Source: Methanosphaera sp. | GTDB taxonomy: Archaea > Methanobacteriota > Methanobacteria > Methanobacteriales > Methanobacteriaceae | Assembly (NCBI GenBank): GCA_017431845.1 | Contig: JAFRKG010000120.1 | Span: 1-64,000, forward strand | Length of the DNA stretch: 64,000 nt | Direction: 5' to 3' | Notes under the pieces: model-generated | Told to the model about the DNA's origin: nothing | Database searches by the model: none | What the model saw: the letters and a program-made list of their open reading frames with translations, nothing else | Shown: positions 45,689-53,286 of the stretch, piece after piece | How the letters are laid out: every line of letters begins with the position of its first letter | Numbering within the stretch: position 1 is the first letter of the stretch | Position numbers and translations under genes: made by a program

Positions 45689-45928
45689 ATGATTATTATG
45701 ACTACAACAAATATATATAAAGGATTCCAATTACATATTCCTAAAGAAATTAGAGAAAAACATAATATAACAGAAGATGATCAAATCTCTTGGAGAAGTG
45801 AAGGGGAAGATATAATTTTAAATGTCAAAAAACAAAGAAGTTTAAGAGATTTAGTTGGTTTGGCTACTGCAAAAAAAGAATTTGATCCAGTTAAATTAAA
45901 AAAACGTAGCCAACGTGGTGATATTTAA
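45689..45928 (+). CDS. AbrB/MazE-type antitoxin
   Basis: A 79-residue protein with a SpoVT-AbrB swapped-hairpin N-terminus (IYKGFQLHIPKEIREKHNITEDDQISW) and a charged C-terminal tail (LVGLATAKKEFDPVKLKKRSQRGD) typical of antitoxins that bind a PIN toxin. It would repress its operon and block the toxin. An ATG at residue 4 (45698) is another possible start. Its stop TAA overlaps the ATG of the toxin gene (TAATG), so translation is coupled. Confidence 0.82.
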   Translation: MIIMTTTNIYKGFQLHIPKEIREKHNITEDDQISWRSEGEDIILNVKKQRSLRDLVGLATAKKEFDPVKLKKRSQRGDI

Positions 45929-46317
45929 TGATTTTCTTAGATAGTTGTTTTTTAATATCCTTGATATCTGATAAATCAAGTAAACATGTTGATGCTTTAG
46001 AATTGTTAAATTATGTTGACAATGAACATAAAGTTATCAATAGTTTAGTTTTATCTGAAACATTAAACGGAATACATAGATGTGAAAAAAGAAAAAGTTT
46101 AGAAGAAATATATGATATACTGTGTGAAACGGCAGATATAATTTATTTAAAACAAAAAGATTATCTTGAAGCTATTAGTTTAAGTATACATTATAATAAT
46201 GCCATAAATTATTCAGATTTTATAATTCTAAAAACTATGCAAGACAAAAAAATAAATAAAATAGTAAGTTTTGATGGTGGATTTGACAAAATTAAAGGAA
46301 TTAATCGAGTATATTGA
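45928..46317 (+). CDS. PIN-domain toxin (VapC-like)
   Basis: A 129-residue PIN RNase. The acidic active-site set is complete: Asp5 (MIFLDSC), Glu44 (LVLSETLNG), Asp97 (NYSDFIIL) and Asp116 (SFDGGFD). VapC toxins cut tRNA or rRNA and stall translation when the antitoxin is lost. It is paired with the AbrB-type antitoxin just upstream. Downstream is a noncoding region with an inverted repeat. Confidence 0.85.
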   Translation: MIFLDSCFLISLISDKSSKHVDALELLNYVDNEHKVINSLVLSETLNGIHRCEKRKSLEEIYDILCETADIIYLKQKDYLEAISLSIHYNNAINYSDFIILKTMQDKKINKIVSFDGGFDKIKGINRVY

Positions 46318-46724
46318 TAGATAATATTCATGATATTTTTTTTATAACTTTATTGAAATATTATTTTTTTGATTAAATTTTTTATTATAATTTTTTTATG
46401 ATGATCTCATTTTTAGTGATTTTTCCATTTTTGACTACTTTTCATTTTTGAGTATGTTTCATCTATATGTCGTGGTTGATTTTTGGTATTTTTCACATAT
46501 TGTTTTAGGCTACTTTTTTTGATATTGAATTGTGGATAATTTTACTTCGTAATACTACCGTATAACGAAGTAAATCATATAGTAAAATACACTAATTGTG
46601 AACAAAAAGTGTTAATAATAAGAACAAAAAAATGATAGTTATGAAATGTTTTTATATTAACATTAATTATTAACTATTTTAAAAAAAGTAATACTTAAAT
46701 ATATTAAAAAATAAAGTAATAATT
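46318..46724. other. Intergenic region, 407 bp
   Basis: AT-rich gap between the toxin gene and the GNAT pseudogene. Its main feature is the long inverted repeat at 46542-46573, listed separately. A segment near 46456-46495 resembles one at 45429-45463 on the other side of the toxin-antitoxin pair. No gene was seen. Confidence 0.5.
46542..46573. repeat. Near-perfect inverted repeat (32 bp)
   Basis: TTACTTCGT, A, ATAC, the 4-base centre TACC, then GTAT, A, ACGAAGTAA: thirteen of fourteen arm positions pair. It sits about 150-180 bases before the GNAT pseudogene. A related half-site (ACGAAGTA) occurs near 47850. It may be an operator for a dimeric regulator or an RNA hairpin. Confidence 0.55.
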
Positions 46725-47228
46725 ATGAAGTTTAATAGTAATAATTTAAAAATTCATAAATTAAATCTGGAAGATTCTCTTGAAAAATTTGATTTTGATT
46801 GTGGTGATGAAGATCTTAATAATTTTCTATTCATTGATTCTTTTAAATATATACAAAATAATTAGTCGATAATTTATTTAATCTTTTTCCAAGAAGAATT
46901 GGTAGGATATTTTTCATTATCTTCAGATGCAATAAAAATTAATAAAACCTTAGAAATCAAACATGGATTTTATCCAGCAGTAAAAATTGGTCGACTAGCA
47001 GTTAATAAAAAATATCAAAATCAAGGAATAGGTTCTTTCATTATAAAATCTGCTATTTCTATAATATTAAGAACTAGAAATGATAGGGGGATACGTTTTT
47101 TATCGATAGATGCTTATAATGATAATAAAGTAATTCATTTTTATTCTAAATTTGAATTTGAAACCTTACTTAAAATAAAAAATAGAAGGAATATCCCTAT
47201 GTATTTGGATATAAATATGTTAAGGTAA
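46725..47228 (+). pseudogene. GNAT acetyltransferase (TA-toxin-like) interrupted by an amber codon
   Basis: The frame opens at ATG 46725 with a typical GNAT-toxin start (LEKFDFDCGDEDLNNFL), reads to a TAG at 46863-46865, and goes on in the same frame to 47228. The rest holds IYLIFFQEELVGYFSLSSDAI, the acetyl-CoA loop NKKYQNQGIGSFII and the final FYSKFEFE. Leu (TTG) is a plausible ancestor of the amber codon. The open part from 46899 lacks the substrate-binding start and would not be active. The type resembles TacT/AtaT-like toxins that acetylate aminoacyl-tRNA. Confidence 0.78.
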
Positions 47229-47381
47229 TTCATCAATAAATACTAATTTTTTATACATTTCTTTAGCTTCGTTTATTAATTTAATTTTTTTATCACTAGC
47301 TGGTTTTTTCATATTTTCTAAAAATCTATCTAAATCTTCTTGAGTATTAATTTCAGGTGTGGATTCTATTGGTCTTGCCAT
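47220..47381 (-). CDS. Small 53-residue protein, possible antitoxin
   Basis: A short open frame that starts MARPIESTPEINTQE, continues with DLDRFLENMKKP, and ends LVFIDELP. GTGAT lies 4 bases before the ATG, in the local start-site style, and a TATA-like TTTATATA (minus strand, plus positions 47441-47448) is about 60 bases upstream, so it is likely expressed. Composition is charged and helical. It overlaps the tail of the facing GNAT pseudogene by 9 bases. It may be an antitoxin; that is inference from size and place. Confidence 0.55.
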   Translation of the reverse strand: MARPIESTPEINTQEDLDRFLENMKKPASDKKIKLINEAKEMYKKLVFIDELP

Positions 47382-48027
47382 TTTAATCACTTTTGTAATA
47401 TTAATTTATTTTTGATTACTAATATATTTATTTGTATTACTATATAAAATATATGTAATACTTTTAAGTCGGTTAGAATATATTCCATATAGCAATAGTA
47501 ATAAAACACGACACAAACCAACAAATAACACGACAACAACGAAAAAACAACAAACACCATTACAAAGAATACTCAGCAAACTTCAACATAGCAGTAAGAC
47601 TAGTAAAAAAGAATTACTCAAACTATTAGACCTAAATAAACAAAAATACGACAACCAAAAGATTATGGACACAAATTCCACGACAACACCCAAAATGATT
47701 GGTAAAAAAATTCTCCTGAACCTCATCAGGATAAATACGAACAATAAAACTCTTATACATAACAACTATCAAAAAAACACACCAAGAATAATAAAATAAT
47801 AAATATAAATAATAAAATATTACTCAGGGTATATTTAATAATTTATTTAACGAAGTATCTAACTATTTTGATGAAAGTATTACTTTTCACAGTTTTTTCA
47901 TAGGATTTCCACAGAGCCTAAAAATCAAAAAGAAGTAGAAGATAAAGAAAGAATAAATGTATTATTTAATCCAAAATAATAACACTTCTTTATTTTTAGA
48001 AATTTTAAATATTTAAGATTTAATAAC
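47382..48027. other. Intergenic region with mobile element debris, 646 bp
   Basis: The left part holds the promoter of the 53-residue gene. The middle (47632-47760) holds a recognisable TnpB N-terminus on the minus strand, listed separately. The stretch 47460-47630 is probably more of the same decayed element, but no reading frame could be matched. A 35-codon startless frame near 47885-47980 was not identified. Confidence 0.5.
47632..47760 (-). mobile_element. Remnant of TnpB (IS200/IS605 OrfB)
   Basis: On the minus strand from the ATG at 47760, the frame reads MYKSFIVRIYPDEVQENFF, then TNHFGCCR. This is the standard N-terminus of TnpB, where the conserved pieces are 'R-I-Y-P-x-x-x-Q-x-x-F-F' and 'H-F-G-C-x-R'. 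The reading breaks up right after, and the frame ends in TAG at 47632-47634. The remaining 350 or so codons are gone. TnpB is an RNA-guided DNA nuclease carried by IS200/IS605-type transposons and an ancestor of Cas12. No tnpA or clear element ends are seen. Confidence 0.7.
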
Positions 48028-49050
48028 CTATTTTTCATAATATTTTCTTTTAACACAACTTAATATTTTGTTGAATTTGTCTATAAATTTTTCTGTGGGA
48101 TTTATAGTTATTTTACCATTTTCTTGGATTATTATATCTTCATATGATATTTTATCATCTATTTTTAATAGTTTATTCGCGTCATATTTGTTTTTTAGAT
48201 TTTCATATGTTTTTTCTCTATCTATAGGGTTAGGTAATTGATGGTAATATTTTCCAGTTTCATCTATTTTGTATATTAGTTCTGTTTTTTCATAACCTGT
48301 TATGTCAAGGAATACTTTGGAATATCCTAATTCTTGTAGTTTGTCACGTAATTTCTTAATTAATTTTTCATCTAATATTTTTAATGGTTCATCTACACTT
48401 ATTGTTGCATTATTTTTGTCTGTTCTTACTCTTATATTTTCTTGTTTTACATTTTTTCTAACAAATTGTTCTGCTTTGTATATCTTGGTTAGTTTTTCTC
48501 TGTTTACTTGTTGGTTAGTTTTTACACGTGTTGCTAGGCATGTTGTATCATAGGAATATTCTAAATCGAAGTATTTGATCATTTGGAATACTTCTTCTTT
48601 TGTAATATTGCATTCTACTAGTGGGCTTATCATATTATATTTGTCTAGAACTAGTATTCCTGGTCTGTCTTCAAGTAGATCTGTGAGGTTTGTTCCTTCT
48701 ATGAAGTAGTCATAATCGTTGAATTCGGGTAATTGTTGGATATTATAGTACATTAGGTTACGGCATTCATAGCATCTTTCTTTTGTATTGTTTTTGAATG
48801 TTTCATGTGTTAAGAAGTCTAGATTTATTACTTTGTGTTTTAGGTTAAATTTTTTTGCTTGTGTTTTTGTGTATTCGATAAATTCTTTTGGCATCATGTT
48901 ATTGTTTATTGTTACTAGTATAGATTCTGTACTTACTTTTGATAGTATGTATGCTAGTAGTGTACTGTCTGAGCCTGCACTAAATCCGAGTATTGACTTT
49001 TTGTTTCTTAGGTATTCTTCTAGTTTACCTATTTTTTCTTCTATTTTCAT
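48028..49050 (-). CDS. LarE-like ATP-dependent sulfur transferase (PP-loop)
   Basis: A 340-residue N-type ATP pyrophosphatase. The PP-loop is at residues 22-29 as GFSAGSDS (usual SGGxDS). RCYECR (Cys93, Cys96), EGTNLTDLLEDRPG, SPLVECNITKEEV and CLATR (Cys171) match LarE, which adenylates and thiolates a nicotinate-derived nickel pincer cofactor. Three cysteines in these places fit the subgroup that uses an Fe-S cluster as sulfur donor. No larB or larC is nearby, so the target may differ. The C-terminal 100 residues are a family-specific extension. Residues 176-265 resemble the second half of LarE. Confidence 0.78.
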   Translation of the reverse strand: MKIEEKIGKLEEYLRNKKSILGFSAGSDSTLLAYILSKVSTESILVTINNNMMPKEFIEYTKTQAKKFNLKHKVINLDFLTHETFKNNTKERCYECRNLMYYNIQQLPEFNDYDYFIEGTNLTDLLEDRPGILVLDKYNMISPLVECNITKEEVFQMIKYFDLEYSYDTTCLATRVKTNQQVNREKLTKIYKAEQFVRKNVKQENIRVRTDKNNATISVDEPLKILDEKLIKKLRDKLQELGYSKVFLDITGYEKTELIYKIDETGKYYHQLPNPIDREKTYENLKNKYDANKLLKIDDKISYEDIIIQENGKITINPTEKFIDKFNKILSCVKRKYYEK

Positions 49051-49228
49051 TTAAGATATTCCTTTTCTTGTTTGGGTGTTTATGTGGATGCTCTTTTATG
49101 TATATAATAAAATTTATTAACACTGTTATATAATTTTATTGGAGATTCTCCTATTGAATAACATCCCAGACAATAAAACAGTTTATATCATAAAGTATCA
49201 AAAAAATAATAAAAGAAACTAGTAATGC

Positions 49229-51136
49229 TCAGTACATAGCATTCTTAACTAGTTTATAATAAGTTTTATTACTATTTAAAGTATCACTATTTCCAACAAT
49301 TATAAGCTTTCTTTTAGCACGGGTAATAGCAACATTCAATCTACGAAGATCATTTAAAAAACCAAGCTCACCATCATCATTACTTCTAACAGTAGAAATA
49401 ATAATTATCTCCTTCTCTCGTCCTTGAAAACCATCAACAGTCTTAACTTCAACACCCGTTTTTTCCGAAATAATTTTAACCTGATCAGCATAAGGACTAA
49501 TAATACCAATATCCTTTTCATCAATGCCTCGCCCTAAATATTCATCAACCAAATTCAAACAAATATCAGCTTCTAATGGGTTAATTCTTGATTTCGAATC
49601 ATTCAATCGTTTCTCCTCATTATTCTCCATATGAGAAGTATCAACAAATGTTAAAACATTATCATCATCAACAATTATATCACTTAAAGTAATATTCTCA
49701 TTAGATTCATCACTAACTAACTGATTACCATAAAATTCCTGGTTAGGAAACTTCATCAACACACTATTCATACGATACTGAACATTTAACAATAAAGATT
49801 TATGAGCATACTTTTCAATCAACGATTCAAACAATGTATCCTGTAACTGATATGCATCATCACTAAGAATTGTTGGAGGCAACTGTTTATGATCACCAGC
49901 TAAAATAAAACGATGAGCCTTCGCAATAGGAATTAACACGCTAGGAATAGTAGTTTGACTAGCCTCATCAATCACAGCAACATCAAACTTAGTATCATGA
50001 ATACTTTCAAGAGCTGCAGATGAATTAGTGGAAACAATAACATCACTATCCTCAATAATCTCAGAAATTATCTTTCTTTCTAGTTTATCAATTTTCTCAT
50101 AAAATTCATTAATTTTATTGTTATAATCAATCCACCGGGCCATGGACTTAATAATATCAGATTTTACTCCACGACTACTTTTTCCACGATTTGCATATTG
50201 CACTATCTGATTATCACTCATCCCCCTACGATACTGCTGAGTAGGCTTAGTATAATATTTCCTCTCTTCAACATACTCATCAATAACATTATAATAACTT
50301 TCAATATTACTACTAAGTGGATGTTTTTCAACCTTATAAGCTAATGTGTATTGCTTGTTTTCATGAGATACCCTCTGTGGATGACCAAGTCGGGTAACTT
50401 TAATCTTATCATTTTCTGCCACCCTTTCTAAAAGGTTATCTACGGCAGTATTACTTTCAGCTGTAGCTAATACTTTACGGTCTTGTCTTACTTCCTGATA
50501 TATTAATTCTACAAGTGTTCTTGTTTTACCCGTACCGAATGGTCCATGAATCAGGTAAAAGTCTGGAGTAGACAATGCATGTTGTACGGCAGTTTTCTGT
50601 GAATCATTAAGTGTTTCATCAATATATTCAATGTAATGTTCATATGTACTGTTTTTAGGATTTTTCTGATTTAAATGATATTCCAACGCATTTCGTCCTT
50701 TAATCGATAAGCTTCTAAGGTTATCCTCCATTCTTCTGAAAGTAATGTCATTCACATATAAATCCATTCTAACCTTTTTCTTCAATGCCCACTTTGGAAT
50801 TTTTTTATCAAAGGCCACTTTAATGTATCGTAATCCTTTCTCTGTAACAGTTCCTGTTAACTGGCTTTTAAGTGGATTATCTGAACTGATAAGTACCACA
50901 TCATTCACACTAATCTCTGTGTCAATACTTTTTGATCTTCCATATTGAACTATTGTGGATCCAAGTTCTTTACCTAACTTCTTACCTTTCAATCCATTAA
51001 CTGCTCTACCAACATGCTCTCTTTCATAGGCAGTCATTTTCTTAATTTCATTAATCATCAGGGAAATTTCTGCTTCCCTTTCATAGTTGATTAGTTTTAT
51101 TAATTTTTCAATATATTTCTTCATAAGAAATCCCAT
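49229..51136 (-). CDS. Superfamily I helicase, IGHMBP2/Upf1-like
   Basis: A 635-residue helicase. A beta-barrel (about 75-130) precedes the RecA domains. Motif I is GPFGTGKTR (198-206), motif II VIDEASQTTIPS, then LAGDHKQLPPTILS (motif III), LLNVQYRMNS (motif IV), GFQGREKEIIIIS (motif V) and NVAITRAKRKLIIVG (motif VI). These are the marks of the Upf1/SMUBP2 group, 5'-3' motors on RNA or DNA. The upstream flavin reductase gene ends one base before its start, so the two are an operon. MKKYIEK at residue 5 is another possible start. Confidence 0.9.
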   Translation of the reverse strand: MGFLMKKYIEKLIKLINYEREAEISLMINEIKKMTAYEREHVGRAVNGLKGKKLGKELGSTIVQYGRSKSIDTEISVNDVVLISSDNPLKSQLTGTVTEKGLRYIKVAFDKKIPKWALKKKVRMDLYVNDITFRRMEDNLRSLSIKGRNALEYHLNQKNPKNSTYEHYIEYIDETLNDSQKTAVQHALSTPDFYLIHGPFGTGKTRTLVELIYQEVRQDRKVLATAESNTAVDNLLERVAENDKIKVTRLGHPQRVSHENKQYTLAYKVEKHPLSSNIESYYNVIDEYVEERKYYTKPTQQYRRGMSDNQIVQYANRGKSSRGVKSDIIKSMARWIDYNNKINEFYEKIDKLERKIISEIIEDSDVIVSTNSSAALESIHDTKFDVAVIDEASQTTIPSVLIPIAKAHRFILAGDHKQLPPTILSDDAYQLQDTLFESLIEKYAHKSLLLNVQYRMNSVLMKFPNQEFYGNQLVSDESNENITLSDIIVDDDNVLTFVDTSHMENNEEKRLNDSKSRINPLEADICLNLVDEYLGRGIDEKDIGIISPYADQVKIISEKTGVEVKTVDGFQGREKEIIIISTVRSNDDGELGFLNDLRRLNVAITRAKRKLIIVGNSDTLNSNKTYYKLVKNAMY

Positions 51137-51137
51137 T

Positions 51138-51719
51138 TTATCTTAGTTTTAATCCTGGCTTGAATGCATCACTTTTCTTTTCGCCTACTTCAAAGTAATC
51201 ATAGAGTACATCATCATAAACTATAGGATCCAATAGTTCTAAGGAGATTTTTCCTTCACTTGTTAATATTTCTTCATCTGCTATGATGTTTACTATTTCA
51301 CCTGTTATTTGTGTATGGCTACCCACGTCATCTACGATGTTTACAACTTTACATTCTACTGATACATTTAGTTCGTTAATTACTGGTGCATCTACATGTT
51401 CTGCTTTTGTTGTGGTCCATGATATTTTTTCTAGTTTGTCTTCATCATATCCTGATATCATTCCAAGGTAGTCTGTTTCTGGTATCTGTTTCGTGTCGGG
51501 AAAGCCCAGTACAAATTCTTTTCGTTCAAGTATGTCTTTTAGTGTTTTTCTTTTAGCTGTTGTGTTTATAGCTATCATTACGCATGGTGGGTGGTGGCTG
51601 CACATGGTTGCAAATGCGAGTGTACATGCATCTGCTTTGTTGTTTTCATCATATGCTGATACTATGACTGCCGGGGCAGGATACATTAGTGTTCTTGGTT
51701 TCAGGTTCTGTTTTGTCAT
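51138..51719 (-). CDS. Flavin reductase-like (flavoredoxin) protein
   Basis: A 193-residue FMN-binding split-barrel protein. YPAPAVIVSAYDENNKADACTLAFATMCSHHPPCVMIAI is the typical N-terminal pattern (residues 13-50, quoted here in outline), followed by RKEFVLGFPD and, after a variable loop, an ECKVVNI strand and HTQITGEIVNI. Members pass electrons between NAD(P)H or ferredoxin and flavins or sulfur compounds. It is the first gene of a two-gene unit with the helicase, an unexplained pairing. The gene stands divergent from the Fe-S protein gene at 51821. Confidence 0.82.
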   Translation of the reverse strand: MTKQNLKPRTLMYPAPAVIVSAYDENNKADACTLAFATMCSHHPPCVMIAINTTAKRKTLKDILERKEFVLGFPDTKQIPETDYLGMISGYDEDKLEKISWTTTKAEHVDAPVINELNVSVECKVVNIVDDVGSHTQITGEIVNIIADEEILTSEGKISLELLDPIVYDDVLYDYFEVGEKKSDAFKPGLKLR

Positions 51720-51820
51720 AATTTTTCACTATTATTATTTTATATTTTTCATAACTAAAAAATTTTAGTTTTCATTTTCTATTAAAAGTTTATTAATGTT
51801 TTCTGAAAGATATATTAATT

Positions 51821-52525
51821 ATGAGTAGGTTAGAAAAGATAAGAAATAATGTTTTTAGTAAGGGAAACTCTTATGGAGCTGATGTGGAAATAGTTGATGA
51901 TGGGGAATGTCATGAAGTGGTTTTACATAGGGGTTGTACTAGCAGGTTTCGTGAGAATGAGTTAATTGATTCTGTGTCTAGTTGTTTGGAAAAGCTGGGT
52001 GTTGATTTTTCTGTTTTGTCTGATGAGACTTGTTGTGGTTTGATGTTGTATGATTTAGGTGATGAAGAATCAGGAAATATTATTGTGAAGAAAAATATTG
52101 AGAAGTTTAAGGGGCATGGTGTTAAGAAGATAATTACTATTTGTCCGGGTTGTTATGAGTCATTTACTAAGTATTATTCGAGGAATCCTGATTTTGATGT
52201 TGAAGTGATTTTTGCATTGGATTTGTTTAATGATTTTGGTGTGGATGGTACTGGTTTTACTGTTCATGATCCTTGTCATGCTCTTGAGAGGAGTGGTCAG
52301 GTTAGGTCTATTGTGAGGAATGTTCCTGTTGGGCGTGCTAATTCTTGTTGTGGTTTTGGTGTTGGTTTGAAGACGGGGGATAAGAGTTTGGCGTTGGAGG
52401 CTTCTAAGAAAGCTTTAAGTCATGGTAAGGTCATTACTTATTGTCCTTCTTGTTATCATACGCTTAATCGGGTTGATTCTGAGAGGACTTTTGATATTTT
52501 TTCATTGATTGATGAATCTTTATAA
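51821..52525 (+). CDS. CCG-domain Fe-S protein (HdrB-like)
   Basis: A 234-residue protein with two cysteine-rich CCG domains as in heterodisulfide reductase subunit B and related proteins. The first has LHRGCTSRF, DETCCGLM and CPGCYESF; the second HDPCHAL, NSCCGFG and CPSCYHTL. Each may bind a noncubane cluster that acts on disulfides or transfers electrons. No HdrA or HdrC gene is nearby. Its codons are T- and G-ending (GTT, GGT, GAT, TTG), very unlike the A-ending codons of its neighbours. There is no strong ribosome binding site. Confidence 0.82.
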   Translation: MSRLEKIRNNVFSKGNSYGADVEIVDDGECHEVVLHRGCTSRFRENELIDSVSSCLEKLGVDFSVLSDETCCGLMLYDLGDEESGNIIVKKNIEKFKGHGVKKIITICPGCYESFTKYYSRNPDFDVEVIFALDLFNDFGVDGTGFTVHDPCHALERSGQVRSIVRNVPVGRANSCCGFGVGLKTGDKSLALEASKKALSHGKVITYCPSCYHTLNRVDSERTFDIFSLIDESL

Positions 52526-52672
52526 TTTCTTTTTTTATTAATTTTTTCTTGTTTTCATATGGTTTTGTAATACTTTTGTTAGGTTTATATATTACTTTTT
52601 ACAAAATAATAATTAATAAGAATAATAATTAAAGTAATACTATTCTTATTAAAACAATAATAATGTGGTAAT

Positions 52673-53209
52673 ATGAATATCCAAGTAATGCAATTACAAC
52701 CAGAACTAATAAAAAAATATAATGTAATAGACTTTTTGTTTTCAATGATAAAAACTTGTTATGGATTAGATTACGTTCCCGAATACCATTATGATGTAAT
52801 GAACATAGAACAATATTACTTAACCCCTGAACGAAGTAATTTCTATATAGCAGTCGATAAAGATAAAGGAAAACTAGTTGGTACTTCTGCTATAAGAGGA
52901 TATGACAAGGATTACCACATAAAAAATAAAAATTATACAATTGACAAAACCGCAAGTATATACAGAATGTTTGTAGACGAAAAATATAGAAGATGCAAAA
53001 TTGCTTCAAACTTATTATATAGCATTGAAACATTCTGCAGAGAAAAAAAATATTCAGAAATTTACTTACACACTCAAAAACATAGTTGTGGCGCTTTACC
53101 CTTCTGGTTAAAGAACAATTATATAATAACAGAAGATGTTCATAACAAAAGAGGAACAATCCACATGGAAAAAATAATAACATCAGATGCTCAAACTACA
53201 GAAAAGTAG
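52673..53209 (+). CDS. GNAT-family N-acetyltransferase
   Basis: A 178-residue GNAT protein. GKLVGTSAIRGYD is beta4, YRMFVDEKYRRCKIASNLL is beta4-alpha3 with the acetyl-CoA loop (R-R-C-K-I-A, with Cys replacing the usual Gly), and IYLHTQKHSCGALPFWLKNNY is the C-terminal part. The substrate is not known. GTGGT precedes the ATG. A hairpin terminator follows. It is a different GNAT subtype from those at 132 and 46725. Confidence 0.75.
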   Translation: MNIQVMQLQPELIKKYNVIDFLFSMIKTCYGLDYVPEYHYDVMNIEQYYLTPERSNFYIAVDKDKGKLVGTSAIRGYDKDYHIKNKNYTIDKTASIYRMFVDEKYRRCKIASNLLYSIETFCREKKYSEIYLHTQKHSCGALPFWLKNNYIITEDVHNKRGTIHMEKIITSDAQTTEK

Positions 53210-53221
53210 TGAAACAATAAG

Positions 53222-53260
53222 TTTGGAAGAATATAATCTTCCAGCATGTTTCCTTTTATT
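53222..53260. terminator. Hairpin between convergent genes
   Basis: GGAAGA (53224-53229) and TCTTCC (53236-53241) form a 6-bp stem with a 6-base loop, followed by a T-rich stretch. It lies between the convergent ends of the GNAT gene and the radical SAM gene. It resembles a GGAA/TTCC operator but the spacing does not fit NrpR. Confidence 0.45.
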
Positions 53261-53286
53261 AAACTCTTTTTCAAAAAATAAAATAA

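Noticed and set aside
46863-46865. Amber codon in the GNAT gene read as pyrrolysine
   Set aside because: Pyrrolysine use is confined to lineages with the pyl genes, not expected in this group, and none is seen here; a nonsense mutation is simpler, and other genes in the window have TAA stops of the same kind.
47885-47990. A startless frame (ISTEPKNQKEVEDKERINVLFNPK) as a gene fragment
   Set aside because: Only about 35 codons, no start codon and no recognisable family; it could be chance.
53224-53241. GGAAGA...TCTTCC as a third NrpR operator
   Set aside because: The spacing between GGAA and TTCC is 10 rather than 6, and it lies between convergent gene ends, where a terminator fits better.
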